Below the pieces are notes generated by a model, which worked only from the letters and a program-made list of their open reading frames with translations, had not been told where the DNA came from and searched no databases. DNA of 64,000 nucleotides, from positions 1,054,001-1,118,000 of the forward strand of contig NW_023503493.1 in NCBI RefSeq assembly GCF_014529535.1, given 5' to 3'. Both the position numbers and the translations under genes were made by a program. Source of the stretch: Bradysia coprophila (lineage: Eukaryota > Arthropoda > Insecta > Diptera > Sciaridae). Below, one piece after another: positions 11,795 to 22,970 of this stretch. Position 1 is the first letter of the stretch; each line of letters starts with the position of its first letter.

Positions 11795-12350
11795 TTTGTT
11801 ATGTTGCATCCGTGACATCTGGCATGATAATGTTGTTGGAACTGCGTTGTTTGTTATTGAGTTTTGGCATGTGTTGCAACCTAACAAAGTGAATTTGACT
11901 TGTGTCCAACGTTATAAAAATGATATTTACCCGGAACCTTGGATTCGTGTGTTCTTGCGGATTTGCGCAAAGTATATAAACACTGAAGGTAATGCAAATC
12001 CGCAGTTACACACGGATCCAAACTTTCAGGTGAATTTTAGCTCCGTCGTGTTACACACGTATTGAATTCGATTGCGTCAAGTTGCATCTAGTGGTGAATC
12101 TGGAACGATTTAGCGGCGTTATGTTGCACACATATAAAATTCGTTTGCGTCAAGTTGTATTTAGTGGTGAATTGGAAGTATTTAGGGCCGTCATGTTGCA
12201 CAAGTCTAAGTTAGACAACATACGAAAATGAATTCACCTGAAACTTTGGATCCGTAATTTCTCTGATCCGCTGAGGGTCTGCATTACCTTCAGTGTTTAT
12301 ATACTTTGGATTTGCGTTACCTTCAGTATGTATATTTACCTTACTATAGA
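11795..12350. mobile_element. Inverted-repeat element with nested palindrome
   Basis: AAGTATATAAACACTGAAGG (about 11970) and GGATCCAAACTTTCAGGTGA (12017) are mirrored at 12234-12305. The left end (TTTGTTATGTTGCATCCGTG, 11794) recurs as an inverted right end at about 42107-42128. No protein. Confidence 0.55.
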
Positions 12351-12389
12351 TCTGCTCCACCGTACTCCTAAAACTAACGAGATCCACAG

Positions 12390-12645
12390 ATTTGTTCCAG
12401 GGTCATTTCGAAATGTCCAATTTCATCCACAGAAGGCAGCTTAACCTCAACGTTCAGGTTTGACGAAAATGTTAACGAAAAATTTACAAAGAAATTGGTT
12501 GACGTTTAGGTTATGTGCATCTCTGTCGATGAACAAACCTACCACCTCAACGCTTTTACGAACAATTTGTCAACAATAATTTTTTGGTTATGGCTACATG
12601 GATGATGTTTCGATAGTTTAATTAACCTTGGAACAGACCAAAACA
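12390..12645. mobile_element. MITE of the GGTTTGTTCCAAGG family
   Basis: TTGTTCCAGGGTCATTTCGA at 12393 with internal TTTCATCCACAGA and ending CCTTGGAACAGACC. Family members: 15926-16128 (ATAGGTTTGTTCCAAG to CTTGGAACAAACCTAT), 31730-31855, 55020-55190. Confidence 0.6.
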
Positions 12646-14294
12646 TTTTTCAGTAAAATTATTTAACAAGCAAACGAACGGCAGGATCAGTCGAAAGAGA
12701 CTTCATCCAAGGTAGATATAGACGAAGGTAATGCCATATATAATCAGATGTGCAGTGGCACGAAAGTTCGCTATGAACGCCATCTCTACCTTTCTTTAAA
12801 ATCACAAAATTGCTTAGAAACCTGGGCCATCTGTTTTGTGACAGACACAACATTTTGTGAAACGCAAGCAAATCACAGTCAACCATATGCCAAAAAGTTG
12901 TCATTGGCATCGAACTATCGATCAAAGCATTTTTAATTTGTTGATTTCAAATCTTGTACTTCATTTTTCTAAACATCCATTTTACTACAAAAGGACCATA
13001 TTACCTAGAGCCGTACCATTATGTGACACGTTAATATCATTAATGACTAGTACTTTGACACAAAAATCTTCTGGTACAACGCTAGGTAAACTTTCCCCTT
13101 TACACATGGAAATCTATCTTATGATTTCGTTGGAAAAACAATGAAAAATTTCTCTTTAATGAATATATCGACAAAAATTTGACACTCGGGTTGTTGTCAA
13201 ATATAACAGCAATCAACGCACTTCAATCTTAAGCGGCTCTAGGAGTAGAGTACTGAAACTAGGACAGTGTATCATCCACATTTTTACAGTGTAACAAAAT
13301 TAGAAAATATTTTCCTCACAAAATAGAAATCTATTTGACAGCTGTCACCATGATCAATCATGCTTGTAGTGCGTTGCAGCAAAATGTCTATAGTTTTTTT
13401 TATAAAAACACTGCAGTGCACTGCCGCTAAATAGGCGACCACATTTTCCATTTCTACGCAGGAAGAGGGTGGATTATTATAAAAAAAAAGAAGAAAAGAC
13501 GCGGACGTTCGTCGTACAGTTTTCATTTGCAAACAAAATGGATGTCTCACCTTTCGATTTCCTGTTTTCCTTTGTTGTCACATTTATTGAATTCAATTTC
13601 TAAGTTATTTTCACATGCAAAAAATGAAATTGCTTCGAAGCCGAGCACTTTGGAATGTCAAAACGATTTATTCAGCGAACGTAAATAATCTGAACTACTG
13701 ATGACGACGACGACTAATTCTCAGATGATCATTTTTTCCTCATTTCTACATTTAATGCCTCGAACCCCCATTTAACAAGATTACGCATTTCATTGTTATG
13801 TACACATGCGCTTATGTATACATGTATAGTCGAAAGATTTTCTGTTTTTACACGCCTTTTTACACGCACCAACACATAGATGAGATGTTATGATATATTT
13901 ATGTATTAACGCGATGGATGTGATGGCATGCGATGAAAACACAATTTTTACCCTGCGTAAGGTAAACTGTTCGAAACATTGTAGGGTGGCCAGAATTTTA
14001 TTTTGTTTATTGCAGTGCTAAAATGAACAAATATTCGATTTGTGTGTTGGCAGTTGATCGATTTGTGCAAGAGCAACGCACTTCAAGCTAAAGTGATTAT
14101 AGTCGACAAACTGTCAAATAGATTACTATTTCCAGTTGTACGATACACTGGCGAGTTTCAGGACGCCAAGATCTGTTCCATCGTACGGTAAAAATGATTT
14201 TCATGCCTTGGACATAAATTTCGGTATTTTTCTCGTAATTTAGACGTTCAACGCTTTTGCGAACAATTCGTCAACGACAATTTTTTTTGAATAT

Positions 14295-14477
14295 CTCAGA
14301 GAAATGCTGAGTTGGTACACATGCGACGAGATAGAAAGGACCATGTGAATGACAGCTGGCACTTATGGGATAGATTTCGTATGAAATTCTCTCGCATTCT
14401 CTCCCATAAAGCCAACTGTCATTCACATGTTCCTTCTTTCTCGCCGCATGAATACCAACCTAACATTTCTCTGAAAT
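14295..14477. mobile_element. MITE of the CAGAGAAATG family, copy 1
   Basis: CAGAGAAATGCTGAGTTGG at the left, CCAACCTAACATTTCTCTG at the right, inner arms GTGAATGACAGCTGGC / GCCAACTGTCATTCAC. Relatives at 42318-42436 and 44623-44803. Confidence 0.8.
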
Positions 14478-14659
14478 GTCTCTATGGATGACGTTTTGAC
14501 AACTGAAATAACCTTGGAACAAATTTATTTACAGTGCCATTCATGCTCGAAGTGCGTTGGCCAGAGTTATGATGTTGGATAAGTGCCATTTCAGATGGCC
14601 GGTCTAGGCTTTTCGGATGTAACTGCTGAGTTATAGAATGGAACGAAAACATGGAAAAT

Positions 14660-14975
14660 GACATCTATTCACCACATTAACTGTAAACCAAATACCAGAA
14701 CGATTTTTCGTGACTTTAGCGATTTTTTTGTTCACTTTCTGTGAGTTATGACACTTTACGGGACCTGCTATGATTTTTCGTGATTTTACTTGACTTTCCG
14801 TAAAGTCAATTTGTACTACTTTCCGTGACTTTTTATGATTTTTCGTGACGAAAAATCGCAGAATCTCACTGAAAGTCACGAAAAATCACAAAAAGTCACG
14901 GAAAGTAGTATAAAGTGACTGTGACACCACGTAAAGTCAAGTAAAATCACGAAATGTCACGGAAAGTCCAATCTA
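14660..14975. repeat. Palindromic CGTGACTTT / AAAGTCACG minisatellite
   Basis: Units of TTTCCGTGACTTTTTATGAT on the left are mirrored around about 14850 by AAAAAGTCACGGAAAGTAGT. A related direct array lies at 53380-53420 and 53920-54130. Confidence 0.75.
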
Positions 14976-15572
14976 GGACTCTGACATTTATTATGTATGA
15001 TTCATAGTCAATTCATAGTCAATTCACAGCGCATTTGGAATTAACTAAACTGTGAGTTTACAAGACTATTAGACCAATCGGACCAATCGCTTTATGTAGT
15101 TCAATAAAAGTCGTAAATTTTCCGGTTCGCAACGATCGTTTACATTGAAAATTTGATTTTACTATCGATCCCTCAACTTGATTTAGGAATTATTTGACCT
15201 GCCATCATCTAAAAAGAACTGAATGAAAATGACGATGTATGTACAGCAATTTGAGCGTCACGGTATTTCACTAACGTAGGCCGTTCAAAATGTCAATCGT
15301 CATCCACATAGAAGCCAACACAGCCTCACTTTGAAGTTTTAACGAACAAATTCGTTTAAGTTTCGGTTATGTTTGCTTCTGTGGATGACGGTCAGTGGTT
15401 TTCGGCCTGTCAAAATTCGTTTTTACCGTAAGATGGAAGAAACCTCAGCAAAGAAAAAAAAAATTAAAATCAGTGTTGACACTGGAAACGTCAAAGTCTG
15501 AACGACGGTCACAACAAAGGCAACAAAGTCTTTTTTTTTCCTTTATTAGAATAAATCCTCCGTTAGTTTAAA

Positions 15573-16514
15573 ATGCCAAAATCATACAACACATTCAAAC
15601 GGTGGAGGTTTCGTCAAGTCAATTTATATAGTTTAGTACACATATCATACAATACTATGCCGAAGCCTAAACGTAAGATCATCTTCAAGTTACGGTACTT
15701 TCAAACGTACCCTCAGATAATTTTCGTTGTGTTTTATTTAACCCAAAATTTTATGTCAAAAAGGAGCTACCATTTGAGTACTAAATAAATTTTGTGTAAA
15801 AAAGAGAACGAACAATAGAAGAAATCCACGTTAAAAAAATCTCATACAAATGAATGAATGAACGAAGCATTTAACGAAACTTAAGTGAGGTTATGTTTGA
15901 AAGCACCGTATGTTGAAGATGATCTATAGGTTTGTTCCAAGTAACTGTAAACACGAACTTTGACAACCCGAAAAACGACAATTTCATCCACAGCAACGTC
16001 GCTCATGTGATATTTCATACAAATCGAGCAACGTCGCCTACGCGATTTACACAGAGATATTATTGAGGTTATGGTTATATGGATGAAATTTGACAATTCA
16101 TATGGCCTTGGAACAAACCTATAGGCGGCGGTTCAAAATATTTCGTTCAAATGACATTATTTTTAACGTGGATGGCAGTTCTTAATGTAGATGGCATTTC
16201 AAACGGCCTTGAAGATGATCTAAACAAAGAAGAACGTTCTTGCGAAACGCAATGTTTTTATGTCAATTTCAGGGAAGGGTGAACAGGATAATGCCTACGC
16301 ACAGAAAGCATGTAAGGAAGTCTTACGCGATACAAAGCGCGCCGACTATGATGAAAGAAGCGATACGGGGTGGTCCTCGAGGATGATCGAATTGAATTCA
16401 AGCGATGAACAGGTTTCACTCGGTCATGATCGTATCAGCGAAAAAAATCTGCCAGGCCCTTCAATCGGATTACCTGCGATCGAAACTTTGGATCCAGAAA
16501 TCTCTGTCCATTAA
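15573..16514 (+). pseudogene. Paralogue of the 17.7-kb gene, probably decayed (copy 1 of a pair)
   Basis: Exon 1 15573-15672 (MPKSYNTFKRWRFRQVNLYS and more, donor GTAAGA) joins in phase 1 to exon 2 at 16274 (RKGEQDNAYAQKACKEVL, DYDERSDTGWSSRM). It stops at 16514 with TAA where the copy at 17.7 kb has GAA, and another stop follows soon after in the aligned frame. Similarity to copy 2 begins upstream of the ATG (the phrase ACTGGAAACGTCAAAGTC at 15480 versus GCTGGAAACGTCAAAGTC at 17628, and TCCTCCGTTAGTTTA just before both ATGs), so the promoter region was duplicated too. The coiled-coil exon has no counterpart here. It is either a shortened gene or a pseudogene. Product unknown. Confidence 0.5.
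15926..16128. mobile_element. MITE of the GGTTTGTTCCAAG family, complete
   Basis: Terminal inverted repeats ATAGGTTTGTTCCAAG / CTTGGAACAAACCTAT. It lies in the intron of the decayed gene at 15573. Confidence 0.75.
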
Positions 16515-17157
16515 GGCGTTGGTGACAGTACATCTATCTAGTCAGGAAGTTAACGACCAAAACGTTTACAACTCGGGAATTCGCGTTTTGATGATTGAAT
16601 CTTGTTAAGGGTCGAAAAATAAGAGATCCTGGGAGGGGAGCCAAAAGTTTCCCTCACTCCCCGTGCCCTGGGCGCATTTTGAAGGTCATTTGCAGAGTCT
16701 TTTTGTATGAATTATGGAAGATAGAAAATGCGACCAAAATATATCGATATGGTACTCAAATGAAAGGTAAAGATTTGAACTTTATTTTAGCGAAAAAAAA
16801 ATTCACAAATTTTCCTTTTCTCGCGAGTTTTTCACAGTTTTCCAGAATTTTACCTAAAAAAACGCTAAAATTTAAACTTTAAAGTTAAACAACTTTGCCA
16901 ACTTAATTTCTGGAGAAAAATTTTGTTCGTGAGGTTTGTTGCCCATTCATTTCTACACACTTCCCACTATTTTGTTGCTAGAGGGTCGGTTTTGGTACAA
17001 TTTCCCTACACCTGTCAAAATGTAAGACCAAAGGATAACTTGTAGCATTTTGTTAGCACAGATTGTTTAGAACACCAACAAAATGTCTGACAGCCGCCAT
17101 CTTGGAAAATTTCGCTAAATTTGAAGTAATACGACCATATAAGGGAAATTTTTTAGA

Positions 17158-17300
17158 AATGTCGATAGGCGAATACGTCTTAAACGCATTCACATTTTAT
17201 GTCAAAATAATATGAAAATGAGTGCGCTTAAGTACGAAAATCAAATTTTTATGTTCTCCGAGTGGACAATAGACCATACCTGTTTTACACTTTCATTGTC
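17158..17300. mobile_element. MITE of the AGGTATGGTC family, diverged copy
   Basis: TCGATAGGCGAATACGTCTT, CATTTTATGTCAAAATAATA and AGACCATACCTGTTTTACAC match the copy at 32262-32393. The left terminus has decayed. Confidence 0.65.
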
Positions 17301-17730
17301 TTCAGTGCCACTGTTTCCTTTGTTAAAATGTTTGTGGCTCTGTATACCCGACCCTCGAACGATCCTTCGTATTTCTCCATGTCGGGTCGTTTCCATAAAA
17401 TGAACATCAGCGCACTTCGAGTTTAAACATAAAATAATTTTCGACTGCTTTTTTACTTGTTGTTGTTGGTATACTTAAATATAAAAGTAAAAAAGTCCCA
17501 GCACTCAACTTATTGTATAAACAATCTTTTAAGAAAATAAGCAAAAGTCAATATCGAGAAATCCGCTTAATTTTAAAATTTTAGCAAAGTGTACCTCAGC
17601 CCATTAAAAAAAATCCATAGTGATGACGCTGGAAACGTCAAAGTCTTAAAGGTCGTCACAACAAAGCCAACAAACACAAGAAAGTGTTTTGATTTAATTT
17701 AAGGTTTAGAATCCTCCGTTAGTTTAGATA

Positions 17731-18592
17731 ATGCCTAAATTATACAGTTCATTCAGACGGTGGAGATTGCGTCAAATTAGTTTATACAGTTTAACACAGT
17801 TACCGTATTCCACTATGCTGAACCGTAGACGTAAGTACATCAATAATTGTCTGAAAACCTTACAAAAACGTTCTTGCGAAATGAAATGTTTTTAAGATAA
17901 TTTCAGCTGGTGTAAAAGAGCCTATGCACAAAAGGTATGCGGAGAAATTCTGCGAAAGACTAAGCGTGTCGACTACGATGAGAGAAGCGAGAAGGGGTGG
18001 TCGCCTAGGATGGTTGAGTCTGCGTCAAGTGATGATCAAATCTCTGTTGGACAGTATACGAACAGCGTAAATAATCCGACAAGCCCTGCAATCGAATCGC
18101 TGGATCTGGAAATCCCTGCCAATGAAGGCATTGAGGACAATGGATCTACAGTGGAATCAAATCCAATGGAAAATTTGTCGCTAGAGACTAATGATGTAGA
18201 TTTTCATATGGAATTTTCCAACACAGCTCTGATTTGTGTATTTCTCCTTTCAGCATCGTGTCAGTCAGTTGTTTGCTGTCAGCAATCAGGCGATTTCCAA
18301 GATCCTAGGAGACACTCAAATTGAATGCGAAAAAATAAGATCTGAAAGTGAAGAAAATTGCTTGCGTATACGAGCCGAAACGTCAAAACAGCTTGAGCAA
18401 ATGCGCCTCGAAACGTCAAAACGGCTCGAGCAAATGCGCCTCGAAACGTCAAAACAGCTCGAGCAAATGCGCCTCGAAAGCAAAGAAAAAATTGCTAGGA
18501 TCGAAGCAGAAAATAATTTGAAAATTGCGGAGCTGTTCATTGCCGATAATCATGTCCGGAGCGTTAGCGGAGGACTTGACGCAGTCTAACAT
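17731..18592 (+). CDS. Unrecognised two/three-exon gene with C-terminal coiled coil (copy 2 of a pair)
   Basis: Exon 1 17731-17830 encodes MPKLYSSFRRWRLRQISLYS and more, then donor GTAAGT. Exon 2 begins near 17907 or 17926 and reads AYAQKVCGEILRKTKR, DYDERSEKGWSPRM, then an acidic Ser/Glu-rich stretch. A donor at about 18196 (GATGTAGAT) and a strong acceptor at 18255 (TTTGTGTATTTCTCCTTTCAG, key part TTTCTCCTTTCAG) lead to exon 3: HRVSQLFAVSNQAISKIL followed by a coiled coil with an 11-residue repeat (RLETSKQLEQM, three copies, 33-bp DNA repeat at 18385-18480). The ORF ends NHVRSVSGGLDAV inside the terminus of a fold-back element (from 18553), so the native C-terminus is probably missing. The exon 1-2 frame works only with the second, weaker acceptor (AGAG at 17925). 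No known family recognised. Confidence 0.5.
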
Positions 18593-19369
18593 CCAAAAAA
18601 AGAACGAAGAAAATTTTTTGAAACGCGGCAACTATATATAGCCGAACATTTCAGTTTCTTTCCTTTGGCCTGTATCACCACAAAACATATTCTATCTTAT
18701 TCTCGCTTCAAATACGAGCAAAACGAGCTATCACTCGACTATGTAGGCTTAAAATTGCCGGAGGTACATCGTTTTGAAATTGGTCACTTTTCATACAAAA
18801 TACACAAAATTGACTTTTCCCAAACAATCAAAACATTTCAACTTACTCTGTATGTTTCTATCTATCTATCGACGGTCGATCTCGGAAACTAGTCAGCCAA
18901 TCTCCATGAAATTTTGCAGGAACCTCAGGGTGGACATAAAAATGAAAATGTGATACGCCATTACCCCAGGAAAAACCAGAATTTTGTTTTATTGGCCTCG
19001 AAGTGGTTTCTGAGTGTGGTTTTCGAGGGTCGGGAACGCGTTTTCGGCTGTAGCTGTATTGAAACCTACAGAGGCGTGCGACCCATCAAATGAAAGGTAT
19101 TCGTAACACGATTCGAACAAAAAAAATAATTAAAAAAATCGGGGCAGATTCGTTTGAGCTAGAGTGATTAGAGTGACCAAATTTTGAGCTACTCGAGCGT
19201 AGGATGAAAGGACTAATATTTTTTTGGGTTATGAGAGATAGAGAGTTACTTTCTTCGGCAAAGTCTCAGAGTTTTACGAGTAGAAAAGAAGGGCATTTGT
19301 GAAAAATGTCGAAAGTTGGAAATGGGTGGGTCAATTGGGGTTTTGGAGATATTTCTTGAATTTTTTTTG

Positions 19370-19855
19370 TCAAATTTTCGAATTTCGTCAAATTTTTGAT
19401 TTTCGTCAAATTTCGTCAAATTTTCGTCAAATTTTTAATTTTCGTCAAATTTTTAATTTTCGTCAAATTTTTTTTCGTCAAATTTTTAATTTTCGTCAAA
19501 TTTTTAATTTTCGTCAAATTTTCGATTTTCGTCAAATTTTTTTTCGTCAAATTTTTAATTTTCGTCAAATTTTTGATTTTCGTCAAATTTTTAATTTTCG
19601 TCAAATTTTTAATTTTCGTCAAATTTTTAATTTTCGTCAAATTTTTAATTTTCGTCAAATTTTCGATTTTCGTCAAATTTTTTTTCGTCAAATTTTTAAT
19701 TTTCGTCAAATTTTTAATTTTCGTCAAATTTTTGATTTTCGTCAAATTTTTTTTCGTCAAATTTTTAATTTTCGTCAAATTTTTGATTTTCCTCAAATTT
19801 TCGATTTTCCTCAAATTTTCGAATTTCGTCAAATTTTCGAATTTCTGTTATAAAG
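19370..19855. repeat. 18-bp minisatellite inside fold-back copy 2
   Basis: About 27 units of TCAAATTTTTAATTTTCG / TCAAATTTTCGATTTTCG, with shortened TCAAATTTTTTTTCG units interspersed. The variant composition differs from copy 1, so the array has amplified independently after the copies separated. Confidence 0.9.
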
Positions 19856-20024
19856 TGTTATAAAAAGCAGTGTTCTAAAACTTCTAAAACGACTGATATC
19901 CCAACAAAAATCTCATCGAGAAAAGTGTGACGCAGTCTTTGAAGTACAATTTCTAAAATGAATGATATCGCTAGAGTTGACGCTTTCAGCTTCGTTACGC
20001 AAAAATTAAATTTTACACCCAATT

Positions 20025-20525
20025 TTAGTTCAAACAAGCTGGCTTAGTTTTTCTCATCATCTGCCAAATAATTTTTACCAAAAAAAAATTTTGACTTTGG
20101 TAAGTGGTGCTGAATCCTGATCTAAATGCAGCTTGTTCAACAGGTTGGTAGAAGTCGAGCTTCTTGGTGTTCCTCTTCGTAACTATTTTCATGAACAACT
20201 TGTAGAGTGTTGATAAGGGACTTATGGGTCGATAGTTTTCCAACTTTGTTATGTCTCCTTTTTTATGCAGCAATGTTATCACTGCGTTTTCCCATGCTTC
20301 TGGTACTTCTTCCCATTGAAGACATTGATTAAACAAAGTCGTGATTGCACCCAATAATGAGTCGCCACCTAGTTTAACGGCTTCCACTGGAACACCATCT
20401 TCACCGGGAGACTTTTTGTTCTTCATTTCGGCTACTGCAGCCTGTACTTCCTCAATAGTTATGTCTGGCATATCTTCCGATCCTACATTTCTTATTATTG
20501 GTCTATCTTCGTTGGTATTCGCCAT
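20025..20525 (-). pseudogene. Fragment of non-LTR retrotransposon reverse transcriptase (RTE-like)
   Basis: The frame reads KNKKSPGEDGVPVEAVKLGG, WENAVITLLHKKGD, KLENYRPISPLSTLYKLFMK and FYQPVEQAAFRSGFSTT: RT domain blocks 1-3 of the endonuclease-RT (RTE/BovB-like) type. The catalytic YADD region, endonuclease and 3' end are absent. Both ends abut pieces of the fold-back family: a left arm ends at about 20095, and a 107-bp segment of the same family resumes at 20522 (CCATTACCCCAGGAAAAACC). The first ATG and its neighbours are already fold-back sequence. It is a dead 5'/3' truncated copy inserted in, or captured by, another repeat. Clade assignment is from motif recall only. Confidence 0.8.
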
Positions 20526-20639
20526 TACCCCAGGAAAAACCAGAATTTTGTTTTATTGGCCTCGAAGTGGTTTCTGAGTGTGGTTTTCGAGGGTCGGGAA
20601 CGCGTTTTCGGCTGTAGCTTAGCTGTATTCAGCATCGAA

Positions 20640-21760
20640 CCAACGCATTCAAAAGTCCAGAAGCGAACCCAAAGAAAAACGTGAAAAATCCCTGAAAATC
20701 CTTCAATTTGTTCTTGTTGTCATGTCTGACGCTATTTCGCCCTCTAGAGAAGATTTCTTCCATAATTTTGTTCTCCGCAAAAAACTCTGCAACTTTTCCT
20801 GCCCGACCAAAGCTCTTGTGCACATTTATGAGAAGATCACGCAAATATATAAAATATCTCAAATACTATTCTCCTTTAACGAAGGAAGTCATTTTGTAGG
20901 CACAGTTTCATAAAACTTTAACTTCGTTGAGGAAAGCCGTGAGATATTGAGGTGGGAAAAATCTTACCCTTAAAACACTATTTAATCCTGCTGGTTTGAA
21001 TCGAAAACTAGCAAATGACATGAAAATGAAAATGTGAATGTGGTGCTATTTGGAGCGGAAAAGCCAAAGCAAAATCCGGGAGGAACTAGTCACCAATATA
21101 TAGGCGAACTTTTCAAATTTTCCATTTCGATCAGAATCAAATCACAATTACTTACATATCAATCTACTCGTCCATACGAGTTCAACGAGCTATCACACGC
21201 TACATTTGAAGTTAAATAGCCGGAGAAAACTCAATTTCCCATTGACCTAATTTCTAAAGAATTTTTTGGTGGATGAGAAAGATGTTTCGCTCAATTTCAC
21301 GAGTTTGTATGAAAGTTGATGATTCGGCCATGCAAAAGTTAATCAAAATTATTCACGCCGGTATGCTAACGTATGTGGTTTTTCTGTTCTCGACTCTTAG
21401 GTGCGCAGTCATGATGATAGATACACCAAAAAAAGCTTAGTTCATAATCTTTCCTTTTTTGTTAGTCACTATGCAGTCTAAATTTCACGAAATGAGAATT
21501 TAATGTAATAAAATTGCATATTTTTTCCCATATAAGAACAAAAAAACAACAAATCATGTCATCATGTCATCATTCACATGTCAGGCATTTGTTATTTTCA
21601 TGTTGGTGTTTCTGAAACATTGGTGTTATTCAAACGTGATGTATATCAAGCGCGAAATTTTAAAATTGAAAATTTTGGATTTTTTTTTAAATTTGTGTGT
21701 TTAGACATTTGGTGTGTTGGTTTCAGTGGGGAAAGGTTTGGTATGTGTGTTTAGTGTTAG
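20640..21760. other. Gene-free stretch
   Basis: I see no coding exon or clear repeat structure other than scattered fragments of the fold-back family. Several short open frames lack any conserved motif. Confidence 0.4.
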
Positions 21761-21774
21761 GATGTCCAACAAAA

Positions 21775-22690
21775 TGGAGGATTTTCGCTTTTTTAATGTA
21801 ATTCAGTTTGTATGACATTCAGACACTTCGGGCAAAGTGTCACTTATAGAGATTGGTTGTTGGTTGATGGATTAATATTTTTGGGGGTTTCTAGAAAAAT
21901 GGTGGCCATCTTGGATTTTTGTATTTTTCCGTTAATATGACATGTAGAGACTTCGGGTAAAGTGTCAGTCATAGAGAACTGTTGACGGATTAACATTTTT
22001 AGGTATTATAGATAAGCGGCCATCTTGGATTTTCGCATAATCAATACAATATATTTCCGTTAAAATGACATGAAGACACTTTAGGTAAAATGTCAGTTAT
22101 GAAGATTGGTTGATGGATTAATATTTTCGTGGTTTCTAGAAAAATGGCGGCCATCTTTGATTTTTGTATTTTCAATATGTTTCCGTTGCTATGACATGTA
22201 GAGACTTCTGGTAAAGTGTCAGTCATAGAGAATTGTTGACGGATTAACATTTTAATGGATTATAGATAAATGGCGGCCATCTTGGATTTTCGCATTTTCA
22301 ATATGATTCCGTCAAAACGACATGTAGAGACTTCGGGTAAAGTGTCACTTATAGACATCGGTTGGTAGATTAACATTTTCGGTGTTTGGGGATTTTCGCA
22401 TTTTCAGTATATTTTTGTTAATATGACATATAAAGACTTCGAGTTAAGTGTCAGTTGCAGAGATTGGTTGGTGGATTAACATTTTCAGAGATTCTAGAAA
22501 AATGGCGGCCATATTGGATTTTCGCATTTTTAATATGTTTCCGTCAAAACTACATGTAGAGACTTCGGGTAAAGTGTCACTTATAGAGATTGGTTGATGT
22601 AATAATATTTTAGGGGTTTCTTGAAAAATTTCGGCCATCTTAGAATTTAGCATTTTTGACATATTTTCGGTTAAATGGCATGATTGGTAG
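21775..22690. repeat. ~120-bp tandem array (8 units)
   Basis: Units carry AAAATGGCGGCCATCTTGGA, ACATGTAGAGACTTCGGGTA and GGTTGATGGATTAACATTTT at intervals of about 115-127 bp starting near 21780, 21897, 22014, 22140, 22267, 22382, 22497 and 22624. A related single unit (AAAATGGCTGCCGGCGGCCA) is at about 100-200. The minus-strand frames here are repeat translations. Confidence 0.85.
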
Positions 22691-22970
22691 TTTAATTATT
22701 CTGGTATCACAGGAATCCACTCAAAACAAAAAAAAGCTTCCAAAACGACTGATGTCGGCCGAAAACCTTTAACAAGAATAGGTGACGCAGTTTCAACAGT
22801 TTATCTTCCAAAACACCTGATATCCGCCAAAAACCTTTACAGGAATAGGTGACACAGTTCCGGAGGTGAACTTCCAAAACACTTGATATCGGTTTTGGTG
22901 ACGCATTCTGTGGCTAAACGCAAGAAATTTCAAACAAAAAAGTTTACAAAGATAATTTTCCCTAAAAAAA

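Larger units (their letters stand above)
13150..15440. other. Gene-free repeat-rich intergenic stretch
   Basis: Apart from the elements listed, I see only simple sequence and MITE fragments here: 13261-13380 resembles 35425-35530 (ACAGTGTATC, GCAGTGCACTG-like and CAGCTGTCAC segments), and TCATCCACATAGAAGCC at 15300 belongs to a MITE family with copies at 30709 and 35107. Confidence 0.5.
18553..20628 (+). mobile_element. Modular fold-back element, copy 2, interrupted by RT fragment
   Basis: Begins TGTCCGGAGCGTTAGCGGAG, then the common module (18660-19260), the 18-bp minisatellite (about 19370-19850), and the left arm of the inverted repeat (19895-20095, CAACAAAAATCTCATCGAGA and CGCTAGAGTTGACGC). 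The right arm is missing: the sequence switches to an RTE-like RT fragment at about 20096. A short piece of the common module reappears at 20522-20628. Confidence 0.7.

Noticed and set aside
16595..17403. Short plus-strand frames between the two paired genes
   Set aside because: They overlap MITE sequence and show no conserved motif or coding similarity between copies.
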